Both the position numbers and the translations under genes were made by a program. The notes under the pieces were generated by a model. The model searched no databases. It saw only the letters and a list, made by a program, of their open reading frames with translations, and was not told the origin of the DNA. From CAZDRB01 sp964507925 (GTDB taxonomy: Bacteria > Patescibacteriota > Microgenomatia > UBA1400 > UBA12108): a stretch of 17,960 bases of DNA. Shown in pieces: positions 7,250 through 13,683 of the stretch (within the stretch, counting starts at the first letter, position 1; the number at the start of each line of letters is the position of its first letter). Location of the stretch: positions 1-17,960 of the forward strand of contig CAZDRB010000011.1 of assembly GCA_964507925.1 (NCBI GenBank), given 5' to 3'.

Positions 7250-7852
7250 ATGTCTAAGTATCGAAATGTAACTATTTCTGGACTACCTGGCGCTGGTTCG
7301 ACGACGCTGGGAAAATTGATTGCAAAGGAACTTGGATGGGGGCATTACTCTGGAGGGGACTTTATGCGCCAGTACGCGATTGAGAACGGATATTTTGACC
7401 CCAAAGAAACAGTCCATCACTCAGCAACTGCCTACCCAGAAGATTTTGACCGACAAGTTGACTATGGTTTGAGAAAAAAGCTTCAAGAAGAAAGTAACAA
7501 AGTTTATGAATCATGGCTTTCTGGATTTTTGGGTCAAGGGATAGTAGGAACTTTGAAAATTCTTGTATATTGCTCGGAAGATGCGGTACGCGTCGACAGA
7601 ATAGCTAATCGAGACAAGATCTCGATTGAGGAAGCCAAGGTTCATATATTTGACCGGGAAGATAAAAATTTGGAGAAATGGGCGAAGATGTACAAAAAGG
7701 AATGGGAAGAATGGGTTGTGGGTCGGGGAGTGGTCGCGCCGAGTGCGCCGATCTATTTTTGGAAGCCAGAATTATATGACCTTGCGATTGATACCTTTAG
7801 GAGTGGAACCGAGGAAACACTAGAGACTGCGCTCGCCAAATTTAGAGAGTAG
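7250..7852 (+). CDS. Archaeal-type cytidylate-kinase-like protein lacking the Walker A lysine
   Basis: A 200-residue P-loop protein resembling archaeal CMP kinases: strand and P-loop at 7-19, SGGDFMRQYA (34-43) in the place of the monophosphate-binding segment, and a lid-like region with RVDRIANRDKISIEEA (114-129) followed by DREDKN. In the P-loop, GLPGAGSTT (11-19), the phosphate-binding lysine is replaced by Ser17, so ordinary kinase chemistry is uncertain. A true cmk is present at 751, so this copy need not be the housekeeping enzyme. The ATG at 7250 is preferred over upstream in-frame codons: it begins right at the first strand, follows a -10 element, and avoids overlap with the divergent synthase gene. 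It lies 2 bp before the M20 hydrolase gene, so the two are probably an operon. Confidence 0.75.
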   Translation: MSKYRNVTISGLPGAGSTTLGKLIAKELGWGHYSGGDFMRQYAIENGYFDPKETVHHSATAYPEDFDRQVDYGLRKKLQEESNKVYESWLSGFLGQGIVGTLKILVYCSEDAVRVDRIANRDKISIEEAKVHIFDREDKNLEKWAKMYKKEWEEWVVGRGVVAPSAPIYFWKPELYDLAIDTFRSGTEETLETALAKFRE

Positions 7853-7854
7853 GT

Positions 7855-9117
7855 TTGCCCCAGATTGACCTAAGTGATACAATTCCAGACAACGTGGCGG
7901 TAACATCGGTTAACTCATCAATTGCTAAAGCAGTTAAAGCCTCTTTTGACGAAGAGGTAGCGTTTTTGTCATCCCTAGTAAAGACTAAGAGTGTGAACCC
8001 CTATACCTCGCTTGACTCACCCCTACATGAGTCGGTTGAGGGAGAGATGCCGACCCTAATATTTGAAAAACTCAAAGAAATTGGTCTTTCACCTAGGTAT
8101 CTTGGAGCCAGCAAAGAGCGACCGAACGTGGTTGTGGAGTGGGGTGAGAAGCGTGGCCGGATGAGTCTAATGCTCAACGGTCATATGGACACAATCCCTC
8201 CAGAGGGCCGTGACATGGTCTCGCCGTACTCTGGTGCGGTTAGGTCGGGCAAGTTGTATGGACTGGGATCCTTGGACATGAAGGCAAGTCTTGCGGCTTA
8301 TGTGTTTGCGGTCAAGGCTTTGATTAATGCAAAGGTCAAGCTCAAGGGTAAACTGACCCTCGCGTTTGTGGTAGATGAGGAGACTGGTGCTTGTAGTCCT
8401 TACGGAACTCAATATCTACTTGACCAAGGAGTTGTGCCCAAGGCATGTTTTATTGGTGAGCATGGTAGTCATCATGTGCGAACTGGTCAGAGAGGCAGTT
8501 ATCGCTTTAAGATTGTGACGCGAGGTGAGGCCGTGCACACGGGAGTCTCGGCGTGGGAGAAGGGAGAATCTGGGCATAACGCAGTTGTTGATATGGCCAA
8601 GATCGTCGAGGCCCTACAAGGACTCGAGATTCCGTTTAAGCAGTCGAGGATGTTTGTTGGGAGAAAGCCAGTATTCACTTTTCCAACCAAGATTGTGGGA
8701 GGGGTGGCGATGAATGTGGTTCCGGCTAGCTGTGAGGCTTATGGCGACGTGAGGCTGCTTCCAGGGAACAGCGATGCCCAGGTCAAGATACTAATGGTCG
8801 AGAGACTTCAGAAGCTAGGCGTGCCATATGAGATCAAAGACCTAATCTTTGTGCCAGCTGTCGAGATAGATGTTCACGATCCACTGGTTTTGTCACTTCA
8901 GAAAGCAGCTAAGTCAGTCCTAGGGTATTTGCCCGAAGCCAAGGTTTCTGGTCCAGCGACTGACGGGTGGATGATGGTCAAGCGGGACATTCCGACTATC
9001 ATGGGATTTGGGCCTGACGGGGGAGGAGAACACGGAAAGGGTGAATGGGTAGACCTTGCGTCTCTTCAGAAAATAACCGAAGTTTATGCCCGGTTTATCT
9101 TGGACTATTTGGGTTAG
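7855..9117 (+). CDS. M20 family metallohydrolase (ArgE/DapE/ACY1-like)
   Basis: Zinc-dependent M20 family amidohydrolase or peptidase of 420 residues; substrate unknown (N-acyl amino acid, dipeptide or similar). Metal and catalytic residues are visible: His110 and Asp112 in LNGHMDTIP, bridging Asp141 in GSLDMKAS, Glu175-Glu176 in DEETGA, Glu202 in IGEHG, dimer-domain His228 in EAVHTGVS, and the last metal ligand His393 in GGGEHGKGEW. The lid or dimerisation domain spans about 213-320. The start is uncertain. The longest frame begins with TTG at 7855, 2 bp after the kinase stop, and a GTG at 7894 is a shorter option; the conserved catalytic domain begins near residue 32, so both keep it whole. 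No strong Shine-Dalgarno sequence is seen. Confidence 0.88.
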   Translation: MPQIDLSDTIPDNVAVTSVNSSIAKAVKASFDEEVAFLSSLVKTKSVNPYTSLDSPLHESVEGEMPTLIFEKLKEIGLSPRYLGASKERPNVVVEWGEKRGRMSLMLNGHMDTIPPEGRDMVSPYSGAVRSGKLYGLGSLDMKASLAAYVFAVKALINAKVKLKGKLTLAFVVDEETGACSPYGTQYLLDQGVVPKACFIGEHGSHHVRTGQRGSYRFKIVTRGEAVHTGVSAWEKGESGHNAVVDMAKIVEALQGLEIPFKQSRMFVGRKPVFTFPTKIVGGVAMNVVPASCEAYGDVRLLPGNSDAQVKILMVERLQKLGVPYEIKDLIFVPAVEIDVHDPLVLSLQKAAKSVLGYLPEAKVSGPATDGWMMVKRDIPTIMGFGPDGGGEHGKGEWVDLASLQKITEVYARFILDYLG

Positions 9118-9120
9118 AAT
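9115..9120 (+). promoter_or_regulatory. -10 element before the small anchored protein gene
   Basis: TAGAAT (five of six matches to TATAAT) lies 8 bp before the ATG at 9129 and overlaps the stop codon of the M20 gene. The intervening bases are only alternating A and G, so a weak purine-rich ribosome site cannot be excluded. The spacing matches the leaderless pattern at other genes in this window. Confidence 0.4.
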
Positions 9121-9128
9121 AGAGAGAG

Positions 9129-9692
9129 ATGAAAGTAAATAGCTGGCTTGTGATACCTTTGCTTTTGGTCGGAATAATGGTGGGAATATTGTCCGTTTAT
9201 AGTGCGTCTCTATCTGGAGTAATGGGTAAAATGGGGCTAGTCGGCGGTGACTTTAGCCAGTCAATTGATCACAACGAACTTGCAAGACAGATGAGAGGGA
9301 GAGAGTTGCCCGCTGATTGCCAGGTTTGGAAAGTAGCTCAAGGTGTGCCTGCGTATTTGATTTCTCGGGGTGAAGAGAGAACGCTTCTTGCAAGTCAGAT
9401 GGGGGGGGAGAGAATTGTGTGTGGAATTGAGTACGTACGGGACGGCAACGTGGAGCGAGGAGTTTATAGTCTAGTCAAAGGTCTTTATTATCTCAAGAAT
9501 CACTACACCGAGATGAGAGCTCTAGTTGAAAGGGACAGATTGTATTGCAAGCTACAGAGAGATTCGGGGTATGACCAGTATGTGGAGGGCTACCTAGCAG
9601 CGACTGAGGGACGAGTGTATGACGTGGTCCTCGAGCTTTATAAGCAAGTTGAGGGAGCAAGATCTAGAGTAGAAGAACTGTGTCTTGACTAG
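9129..9692 (+). CDS. N-terminally anchored protein, unknown function
   Basis: I do not recognise this 187-residue protein. It starts with a short basic end and one hydrophobic segment (about 6-28) that can act as an uncleaved anchor, leaving the rest probably outside the cell. The soluble part has four cysteines (64, 98, 140, 185) and a mostly helical second half (about 110-183) with the tandem-helix look of a TPR-like pair (GVYSLVKGLYYLKNHYTEMR), but no repeat consensus I can assign. A run of eight G (9401-9408) lies in frame at codons for Met-Gly-Gly-Glu and is a possible slippage or sequencing-error site. It follows the M20 gene by 11 bp. Its stop overlaps the -35 region of the riboswitch promoter. 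Confidence 0.7.
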   Translation: MKVNSWLVIPLLLVGIMVGILSVYSASLSGVMGKMGLVGGDFSQSIDHNELARQMRGRELPADCQVWKVAQGVPAYLISRGEERTLLASQMGGERIVCGIEYVRDGNVERGVYSLVKGLYYLKNHYTEMRALVERDRLYCKLQRDSGYDQYVEGYLAATEGRVYDVVLELYKQVEGARSRVEELCLD

Positions 9693-9713
9693 GAGACAGA
9701 TAGATTCTAGGAT
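9685..9713 (+). promoter_or_regulatory. Promoter for the cobalamin riboswitch transcript
   Basis: TTGACT at 9685-9690 and TAGGAT at 9708-9713 are separated by exactly 17 bp, a good match to a sigma-70-type promoter. Transcription would start near 9720, just upstream of the riboswitch P1 stem, leaving a structured leader of about 165 nt before the GTG at 9886. The -35 box overlaps the end of the preceding gene. Confidence 0.55.
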
Positions 9714-9733
9714 TGAAGTAGTTTACAAGTGAA

Positions 9734-9846
9734 AATTTGGGTGTGTAAGGAATCCAGTTAAAATCTGGAACTGTGCCGCAACGGTTAAAGGTCTCCTTCG
9801 CTAATGCTATGGACGACCGAAGTCCGGAACTTCCACTCAAGTTGCC
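9734..9846 (+). ncRNA. Cobalamin riboswitch aptamer
   Basis: The leader carries the conserved core of cobalamin riboswitches in the right order. GGAATCCAG (9749-9757) begins a hairpin closed by CTGGA (9765-9769). Next is ACTG-TGCCGCAA-CGGT (9770-9785), matching the family's GCTG-CCCGCAA-CTGT hairpin. AATGCTATGG (9803-9812) is a diverged form of the AATGCCACTGG B12 box. The 3' part GAAGTCCGGA (9819-9828) matches the usual GA-GTC-GGA motif. A terminal stem pairs 9734-9743 with 9834-9843, including G-U pairs, and GGAA (9749-9752) can pair with TTCC (9831-9834). At about 110 nt it is short, closer to the small class II forms than to large class I forms. Which corrinoid it binds cannot be told from sequence. 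Confidence 0.85.
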
Positions 9847-9855
9847 TTTTTGTGT

Positions 9856-9888
9856 GCTCCCCGAGCGAGGGAGCAAAGGAGCTCTGTG
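9856..9888 (+). promoter_or_regulatory. Riboswitch expression platform with ribosome site and GTG start
   Basis: GCTCCC (9856-9861) and GGGAGC (9869-9874) form a 6-bp hairpin with loop CGAGCGA. Loop bases AGCGA (9864-9868) complement TCGCT (9798-9802) in an aptamer loop, suggesting the loop-loop contact typical of cobalamin riboswitches. Three bases downstream is the ribosome site AAAGGAG (9875-9881), then GTG (9886). GGAGC (9878-9882), which includes part of that site, could pair instead with GCTCC (9856-9860), so two exclusive folds exist. Control is therefore probably at translation initiation; no U-run directly follows the hairpin. Whether ligand turns expression on or off cannot be decided by eye. 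Confidence 0.6.
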
Positions 9889-10995
9889 CATTTTTCTGAA
9901 TTAGCGAGCGAAGTGGGTAGGCAGTATTCTGTGTTGCCGTACGGACGCGACGTGGCCACTGGAGTTCCCCTAGAAGTCATGGAAAGGGTGGTGGAGTCAA
10001 ATAATCTAAGTTGGGCAGCTGAGCATGTGTTTGGGATAAATTATCATGAATATTTTCTGTATCTAAAGGATGGAGAGCTGAGGTCGCCCGACTTTGGAGT
10101 CAAGACTCTAGGAGAGATGTGTGATGACGCTATCTCGATCCGAGAAACTGCGGGAGTGAGCACTTCTAGAGTTAAAAGCGAGAAGGATGGGATTATAAGA
10201 CTCGAACAATTGATTAAGACAATTAGAGAGGGAGAGACAGTAATGCTAATCAGCCCTCCAGATCCAGACGACGCGAACATGGGCGGATACAACATGATTT
10301 ATTTATATGAGAAGCGTCAGGATGGTGTGGTTAGGGCCACTGCCATAAGAGATGAGAGTAGCTCTATTTCTGATTTGAGAGTGCTAGCGCAGACAGTGAA
10401 CGGCGTCTTGGACTTGCCTCGCGAAGCAAACCATCTAGATTTTGTGTCTCACCCAATTGCAACAAGATATGGTTTTGATCAGCTAGTTGAGATTGTGGGG
10501 GTGTCAGAGCGCGAGACCTTGCCAGATTGGTTATACAACATGTCTCATGTGGTAGCGCTTGCGATGCTTAGCGCGCTTGAGTGCGAAGATATTCATACAG
10601 TAAAAAAACTATTCGATGCTTTTCAGATGTCGGTCAAGATAAGATATGAGAGAGAGACGAGGGGAAAAGAGATTGCTTTGATAGATCCGCTTGCAATGCT
10701 AAGGAGCAGAGATGCTTGGCTTGGAGCACAAAGGCAGTTTTTAGCTCTGGGGGGCGAGGAGATGGTGCGAGCTGGAGGGTCATGTGGGGCAGGGGACATT
10801 AGACTTGAGAGAGACAATGTTCTAGATAATAATATGGCCTCACGCATTTTTGGAATAGATGAAAAGGAGCCGAGTAGCTATTCTGGTGAAAAGATGGAGT
10901 GTGTGGAGTGTCCGTTTTGTCATAAAACAGTTGACGCGATACTTACGAGCGAGAAAATCAAGTGTCCAGAATGCAACGCCGAAGTGTCTCGCTAG
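9886..10995 (+). CDS. Riboswitch-controlled zinc-ribbon protein, unknown function
   Basis: I cannot assign this 369-residue protein to a characterised family. Most of it (1-330) is a soluble, mixed region with no membrane segment. It includes a segment around 117-156 (GETVMLISPPDPDD, then NMIYLYEKR and VVRATAIRDE) that looks like a small beta-rich domain, followed by a mainly helical part (about 195-290). The C-terminus is a zinc ribbon with Cys342-x-x-Cys345 and Cys360-x-x-Cys363, plus Cys339. The GTG at 9886 is chosen because an AAAGGAG site sits 4 bp upstream. A TTG at 9850 would extend the frame but lies inside the riboswitch platform. Lying directly behind a cobalamin riboswitch and 143 bp before nrdR, it may have a role linked to cobalamin or deoxynucleotide supply; that is guilt by association only. 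Confidence 0.8.
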   Translation: MHFSELASEVGRQYSVLPYGRDVATGVPLEVMERVVESNNLSWAAEHVFGINYHEYFLYLKDGELRSPDFGVKTLGEMCDDAISIRETAGVSTSRVKSEKDGIIRLEQLIKTIREGETVMLISPPDPDDANMGGYNMIYLYEKRQDGVVRATAIRDESSSISDLRVLAQTVNGVLDLPREANHLDFVSHPIATRYGFDQLVEIVGVSERETLPDWLYNMSHVVALAMLSALECEDIHTVKKLFDAFQMSVKIRYERETRGKEIALIDPLAMLRSRDAWLGAQRQFLALGGEEMVRAGGSCGAGDIRLERDNVLDNNMASRIFGIDEKEPSSYSGEKMECVECPFCHKTVDAILTSEKIKCPECNAEVSR

Positions 10996-11076
10996 GCGGT
11001 AATTTTTATTGCTCCTATTTGATACATTCATTGCTAGTTGACGAGCACTACACCCAGGGTTTACGGTTAATAGGCC

Positions 11077-11123
11077 CTACTATATGTAGGGTATATGTTT
11101 GCCAGTGACACAATGTCACTGTG
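11077..11123. promoter_or_regulatory. NrdR-box-like operators upstream of nrdR
   Basis: CTACTATATGTAGGGT (11077-11092) matches 12 of 16 positions of the NrdR box ACACTATATATAGTGT and lies within the palindrome CCCTACTATATGTAGGG (11075-11091). A weaker second box, ACACAATGTCACTGTG (11108-11123, about 8 of 16), starts exactly 31 bp later; paired NrdR boxes are usually spaced about 31-32 bp. The second overlaps a perfect inverted repeat with 8-bp arms (11103-11110 and 11114-11121), and GTGACAC recurs at 11105 and 11121. NrdR autoregulation of the nrdR-nrdJ operon is the natural reading. No confident promoter hexamers were found. Confidence 0.6.
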
Positions 11124-11138
11124 ACACGGAGTAAAGAT

Positions 11139-11597
11139 ATGCAATGCCCATACTGTCATCACGACGACACCTCTGTCCTTGAGTCGAGAATTACGGCTGA
11201 AGGTGGGGCGATGAGACGGAGGCGAGAGTGTACCAAGTGCAGCAAGCGCTTTACCACTTATGAGCGAGCCGAGGGAGTTGATATCAAGGTTGTTAAGAAG
11301 TCGGGGAAGATCGAGGATTTTGATCGCGAGAAGCTTAGACGCGGAATAATGAAGGCGACCTGGAAGAGGCCGGTCTCGATGGAGCAGATCGAGAGCATGG
11401 TTGATGAGGTGGAGCGGATACTTAGACGTAAAAACAGTACAGAAGTACGGTCTTGGGAGATAGGAAATCTTGTGATCAATAGGCTAAAAAAGATTGATCC
11501 TCTCGCATATTTGTTGTTTGCCTCAGTATACCGAGAGTTTGAGTCGCTTGCCGACTTTGACGAGGAAATAAAAAAACTACAAGCAAATGAATCATGA
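11139..11597 (+). CDS. nrdR: Transcriptional repressor NrdR
   Basis: NrdR senses ATP/dATP through an ATP-cone and represses ribonucleotide reductase genes. This 152-residue protein has the full layout: an N-terminal zinc ribbon with Cys3, Cys6, Cys31 and Cys34 (MQCPYCHHDDTSVLESR, RRRECTKCSKRFTTYER) and an ATP-cone from about 47 to 137 (VVKKSGKIEDFDREKLRRGI). The ATG at 11139 is preferred over the upstream GTG at 11121, because NrdR proteins begin right at the zinc ribbon and GGAG at 11128-11131 sits 7 bp before it, one of the few clear Shine-Dalgarno sites in the window. The stop overlaps the ATG of nrdJ copy 1 (ATGA, 11594-11597). Direct linkage to nrdJ, as in other bacteria with an nrdRJ operon, supports the role. 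Confidence 0.95.
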   Translation: MQCPYCHHDDTSVLESRITAEGGAMRRRRECTKCSKRFTTYERAEGVDIKVVKKSGKIEDFDREKLRRGIMKATWKRPVSMEQIESMVDEVERILRRKNSTEVRSWEIGNLVINRLKKIDPLAYLLFASVYREFESLADFDEEIKKLQANES

Positions 11598-13477
11598 AGA
11601 TAACTAACCTCAACAAAAACTCGGCGGCGATCATGGTAAATCGCTATTCGTTGCGAGATGAGTCGGGTCACCCAGTTGAGTCTCCGACGGAGATACTCAT
11701 GCGCACCGCGCGGGTGGTCGCGGAAGCAGAGAATAACTACCGAGTGAGTGGAGACACCTCTGTTGAGATCAGAGAAAAGTTTTTTGAGATGCTTTATGAA
11801 ATGAGGTTCGTGCCAAACGGGCGTACGATGGCAAATGCTGGTACAAAATACGGCCAACTGGCCAACTGTTTTGTTCTGCCAGTTGAGGATGATCTTGGCA
11901 AAGGGGGAGACTCGATCTTTTCGGTGCTACGAAAAGCCATTCTAACCTTGCAAACTGGAGGAGGAGTCGGATTTTCATTTGGGAGACTCAGGCCAAAGGA
12001 TGCAGGAATCTCGACAACAAAGGGCAAGGCAACAGGGGCCGTGTCATTTATCAAGGTTTATGACACGGCGTTTTGGGTGATCGGACAGGGGGGAGGCAGA
12101 AGGTCGGCGGCGATGGCGGTTCTACCAGTTTGGCACCCAGATATTTTTGAGTTTGTAAGGTGTAAAAGCGAGGAAGGGCAGATTACTAACTTTAATATTT
12201 CGGTTGGAATAACGGATGAGTTTATGCGAGCGGTCAAAAAAGATGATGACTTTACACTCAGGCATCCAGAGAATGGAGAGATGTACAAAATGGTGCCGGC
12301 GCGAGAACTATTTGCGGAGATAGTAAAGTATGCACATCGAAACGGTGAGCCGGGCGTGCTGTTTTTGGATGCAGCTAACCGAGACAATCCTGTCCCCCAT
12401 CTTTATAAACTGGAAGCAACCAATCCGTGTGGAGAGCAGTTTCTTGGACCGTACGAAAACTGCTGTTTGGGGAGCATAAATTTGAGGGAGCATGTAAAGA
12501 GGGTCAGGGTTCAAGGATCTAAAGATGCAAGTGAAAAGTCGGGACAGGGGTATGAGGTTGATTGGGATAAGCTTGCGGAAACAGTTACACTCGCGACGCG
12601 ATTTTTGGATAATGTAGTAGACGCAAACAAATATGTCTCGGCGGTACCCGAGCTTGAGGAGGCGGCACACAAGGTAAGGCGAATCGGTCTCTCGGTCATG
12701 GGGCTCTCGGACATGATGTTTATGACTGGGGTGAGATACGGGAGCTTGAGAGGACAAGAGCTTACGAGCCAAGTCATGGAGTTTATCAGGTATCACAGTA
12801 TGCGGGCCTCGATTGAGCTCTCTAAGATGAGAGGACCATTCCCTGGAATTAACGGAAGTATCTATGATCCGCAGGATGTGAAGTGGAGCGTCCCTAAGCC
12901 ACTGGTTGCACACAAGAGTGAGTTTGGAAGACCTAAGCTTAATTGGAAAGAATTGGTGTCTGAACTAAAGAAGTATGGGATCAGAAACGGAGCCCAAACA
13001 ACCATTGCCCCGACCGGATCGATTGCAACTATCTCTGGGCTAGAAGGATATGGATGTGAGCCGGTTTTTGCCCTTGCTTATCCCCGCCATACGAGAGAGG
13101 GGGCTGAGCGGGAGGGGAAAGAGTGGAGAGAGATCCAGTATGCGAGTGATTTGTTTGATCAAGCTTTAAAGAAACAGGGAATAGGTGGGAGCGAGCGCAA
13201 GAAGATTTTTGAGCAAGTTCGCGAAAATGGTGGGAGCTGCCAAGCCGTTCTTGCAGTGCCAAAGGCAATTAGAGAAGTATTTGTTGTGTCCTCTGACTTG
13301 TCGGTTGAGGAGCACGTCAGGATGCAGGCCGTACTGCAGCGATGGGTAGATAACTCAATAAGCAAGACTATTAATTTTCCGTCTTCGGCGACTCCGGATG
13401 AGGTCGCCAAAGCGTATCAAACAGGCTGGGAGTTAGGACTCAAAGGAATGACGGTGTATGTTGAGGGATCACGGTAG
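11594..13477 (+). CDS. nrdJ: Adenosylcobalamin-dependent ribonucleotide reductase, copy 1, ends early at in-frame TAG
   Basis: Class II ribonucleotide reductase core (627 residues), which reduces ribonucleotides to deoxyribonucleotides by a thiyl radical made from adenosylcobalamin. Catalytic residues are present: Cys92 in ANCFVLP, radical Cys279 with Asn277 and Glu281 in NPCGE, and Cys290 in ENCCLGS; APTGSI is at 472-477. There is no N-terminal ATP-cone. Two oddities stand out. The conserved stretch that reads KRGANMGILNVDHPDI in copy 3 is RRSAAMAVLPVWHPDI here (169-184). The frame meets TAG at 13475-13477 after GSR, but the same frame continues to encode the family's C-terminal zinc ribbon as far as 13633, so the shuttle cysteines are cut off from the core. 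A run resembling degenerate 7-bp repeats (about 12500-12526) encodes a linker. Start is coupled to nrdR by ATGA. Confidence 0.9.
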   Translation: MKITNLNKNSAAIMVNRYSLRDESGHPVESPTEILMRTARVVAEAENNYRVSGDTSVEIREKFFEMLYEMRFVPNGRTMANAGTKYGQLANCFVLPVEDDLGKGGDSIFSVLRKAILTLQTGGGVGFSFGRLRPKDAGISTTKGKATGAVSFIKVYDTAFWVIGQGGGRRSAAMAVLPVWHPDIFEFVRCKSEEGQITNFNISVGITDEFMRAVKKDDDFTLRHPENGEMYKMVPARELFAEIVKYAHRNGEPGVLFLDAANRDNPVPHLYKLEATNPCGEQFLGPYENCCLGSINLREHVKRVRVQGSKDASEKSGQGYEVDWDKLAETVTLATRFLDNVVDANKYVSAVPELEEAAHKVRRIGLSVMGLSDMMFMTGVRYGSLRGQELTSQVMEFIRYHSMRASIELSKMRGPFPGINGSIYDPQDVKWSVPKPLVAHKSEFGRPKLNWKELVSELKKYGIRNGAQTTIAPTGSIATISGLEGYGCEPVFALAYPRHTREGAEREGKEWREIQYASDLFDQALKKQGIGGSERKKIFEQVRENGGSCQAVLAVPKAIREVFVVSSDLSVEEHVRMQAVLQRWVDNSISKTINFPSSATPDEVAKAYQTGWELGLKGMTVYVEGSR

Positions 13478-13633
13478 CAGGTGGTTCTTGAAAAAAAATC
13501 AGCTCCGTTTGAGACGAAGAGCGAGAAACAAGTTACCTCTGAGGAACTATGTCCAGAATGCGGAACTCCGATGCGGCGTGAGGAAGGGTGCTCGACTTGC
13601 CCGAGCTGTGCCTATTCTAAGTGCGATAAATAG
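13478..13633 (+). pseudogene. Detached C-terminal zinc ribbon of nrdJ copy 1, in frame after TAG
   Basis: Directly after the TAG of copy 1, 51 more codons stay open in the same frame to a TAG at 13631-13633. They encode QVVLEKK, a charged linker, and the cysteine module CPECG...GCSTCPSCAYSKC, matching the C-terminal zinc ribbons of copies 2 and 3. These cysteines normally pass electrons to the active site. Possible explanations are a recent nonsense mutation, a sequencing error, readthrough, or separate translation from GTG at 13481 (50 residues), though GAGGG is 13 bp from that GTG, too far for a good ribosome site. Preservation of all six cysteines argues against old decay. Confidence 0.75.
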
Positions 13634-13663
13634 TAATTAGTAATTTAGTAATTAGTAATATAG
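13631..13663. repeat. AT-rich 7/8-bp tandem repeats between nrdJ copies 1 and 2
   Basis: TAG recurs at 13631, 13638, 13646, 13653 and 13661 in units of the TAGTAAT type, with spacings 7, 8, 7 and 8. The array starts in the stop codon of the detached zinc ribbon and fills most of the 50-bp gap before nrdJ copy 2. No terminator hairpin is visible here. Confidence 0.8.
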
Positions 13664-13683
13664 GAAACGCAGAAGAAAATAAA

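Noticed and set aside
9401..9408. Run of eight G in the anchored-protein gene as a phase-variable tract.
   Set aside because: A single tract of this length without strain comparison is not evidence of switching, and the frame is intact.
9850..9885. TTG start at 9850 that would lengthen the riboswitch-controlled protein by 12 residues.
   Set aside because: It lies inside the riboswitch platform, has no ribosome site, and would put the control hairpin within the coding region; GTG at 9886 has AAAGGAG just upstream.
10977..11008. Possible terminator after the zinc-ribbon protein gene (CGCC/GGCG followed by T-rich sequence).
   Set aside because: Only four base pairs with a 14-base loop, and the T-run is offset; too weak to call.
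13475..13477. TAG recoded as a sense codon in this organism.
   Set aside because: TAG also ends the genes stopping at 1691, 7852, 9117, 9692, 10995 and 13633, with unrelated sequence after them; general reassignment does not fit.
13458..13640. A 60-residue plus-strand frame across the nrdJ copy 1 stop.
   Set aside because: It is out of frame with both the reductase core and the detached zinc ribbon, whose conserved cysteines show which frame is real.
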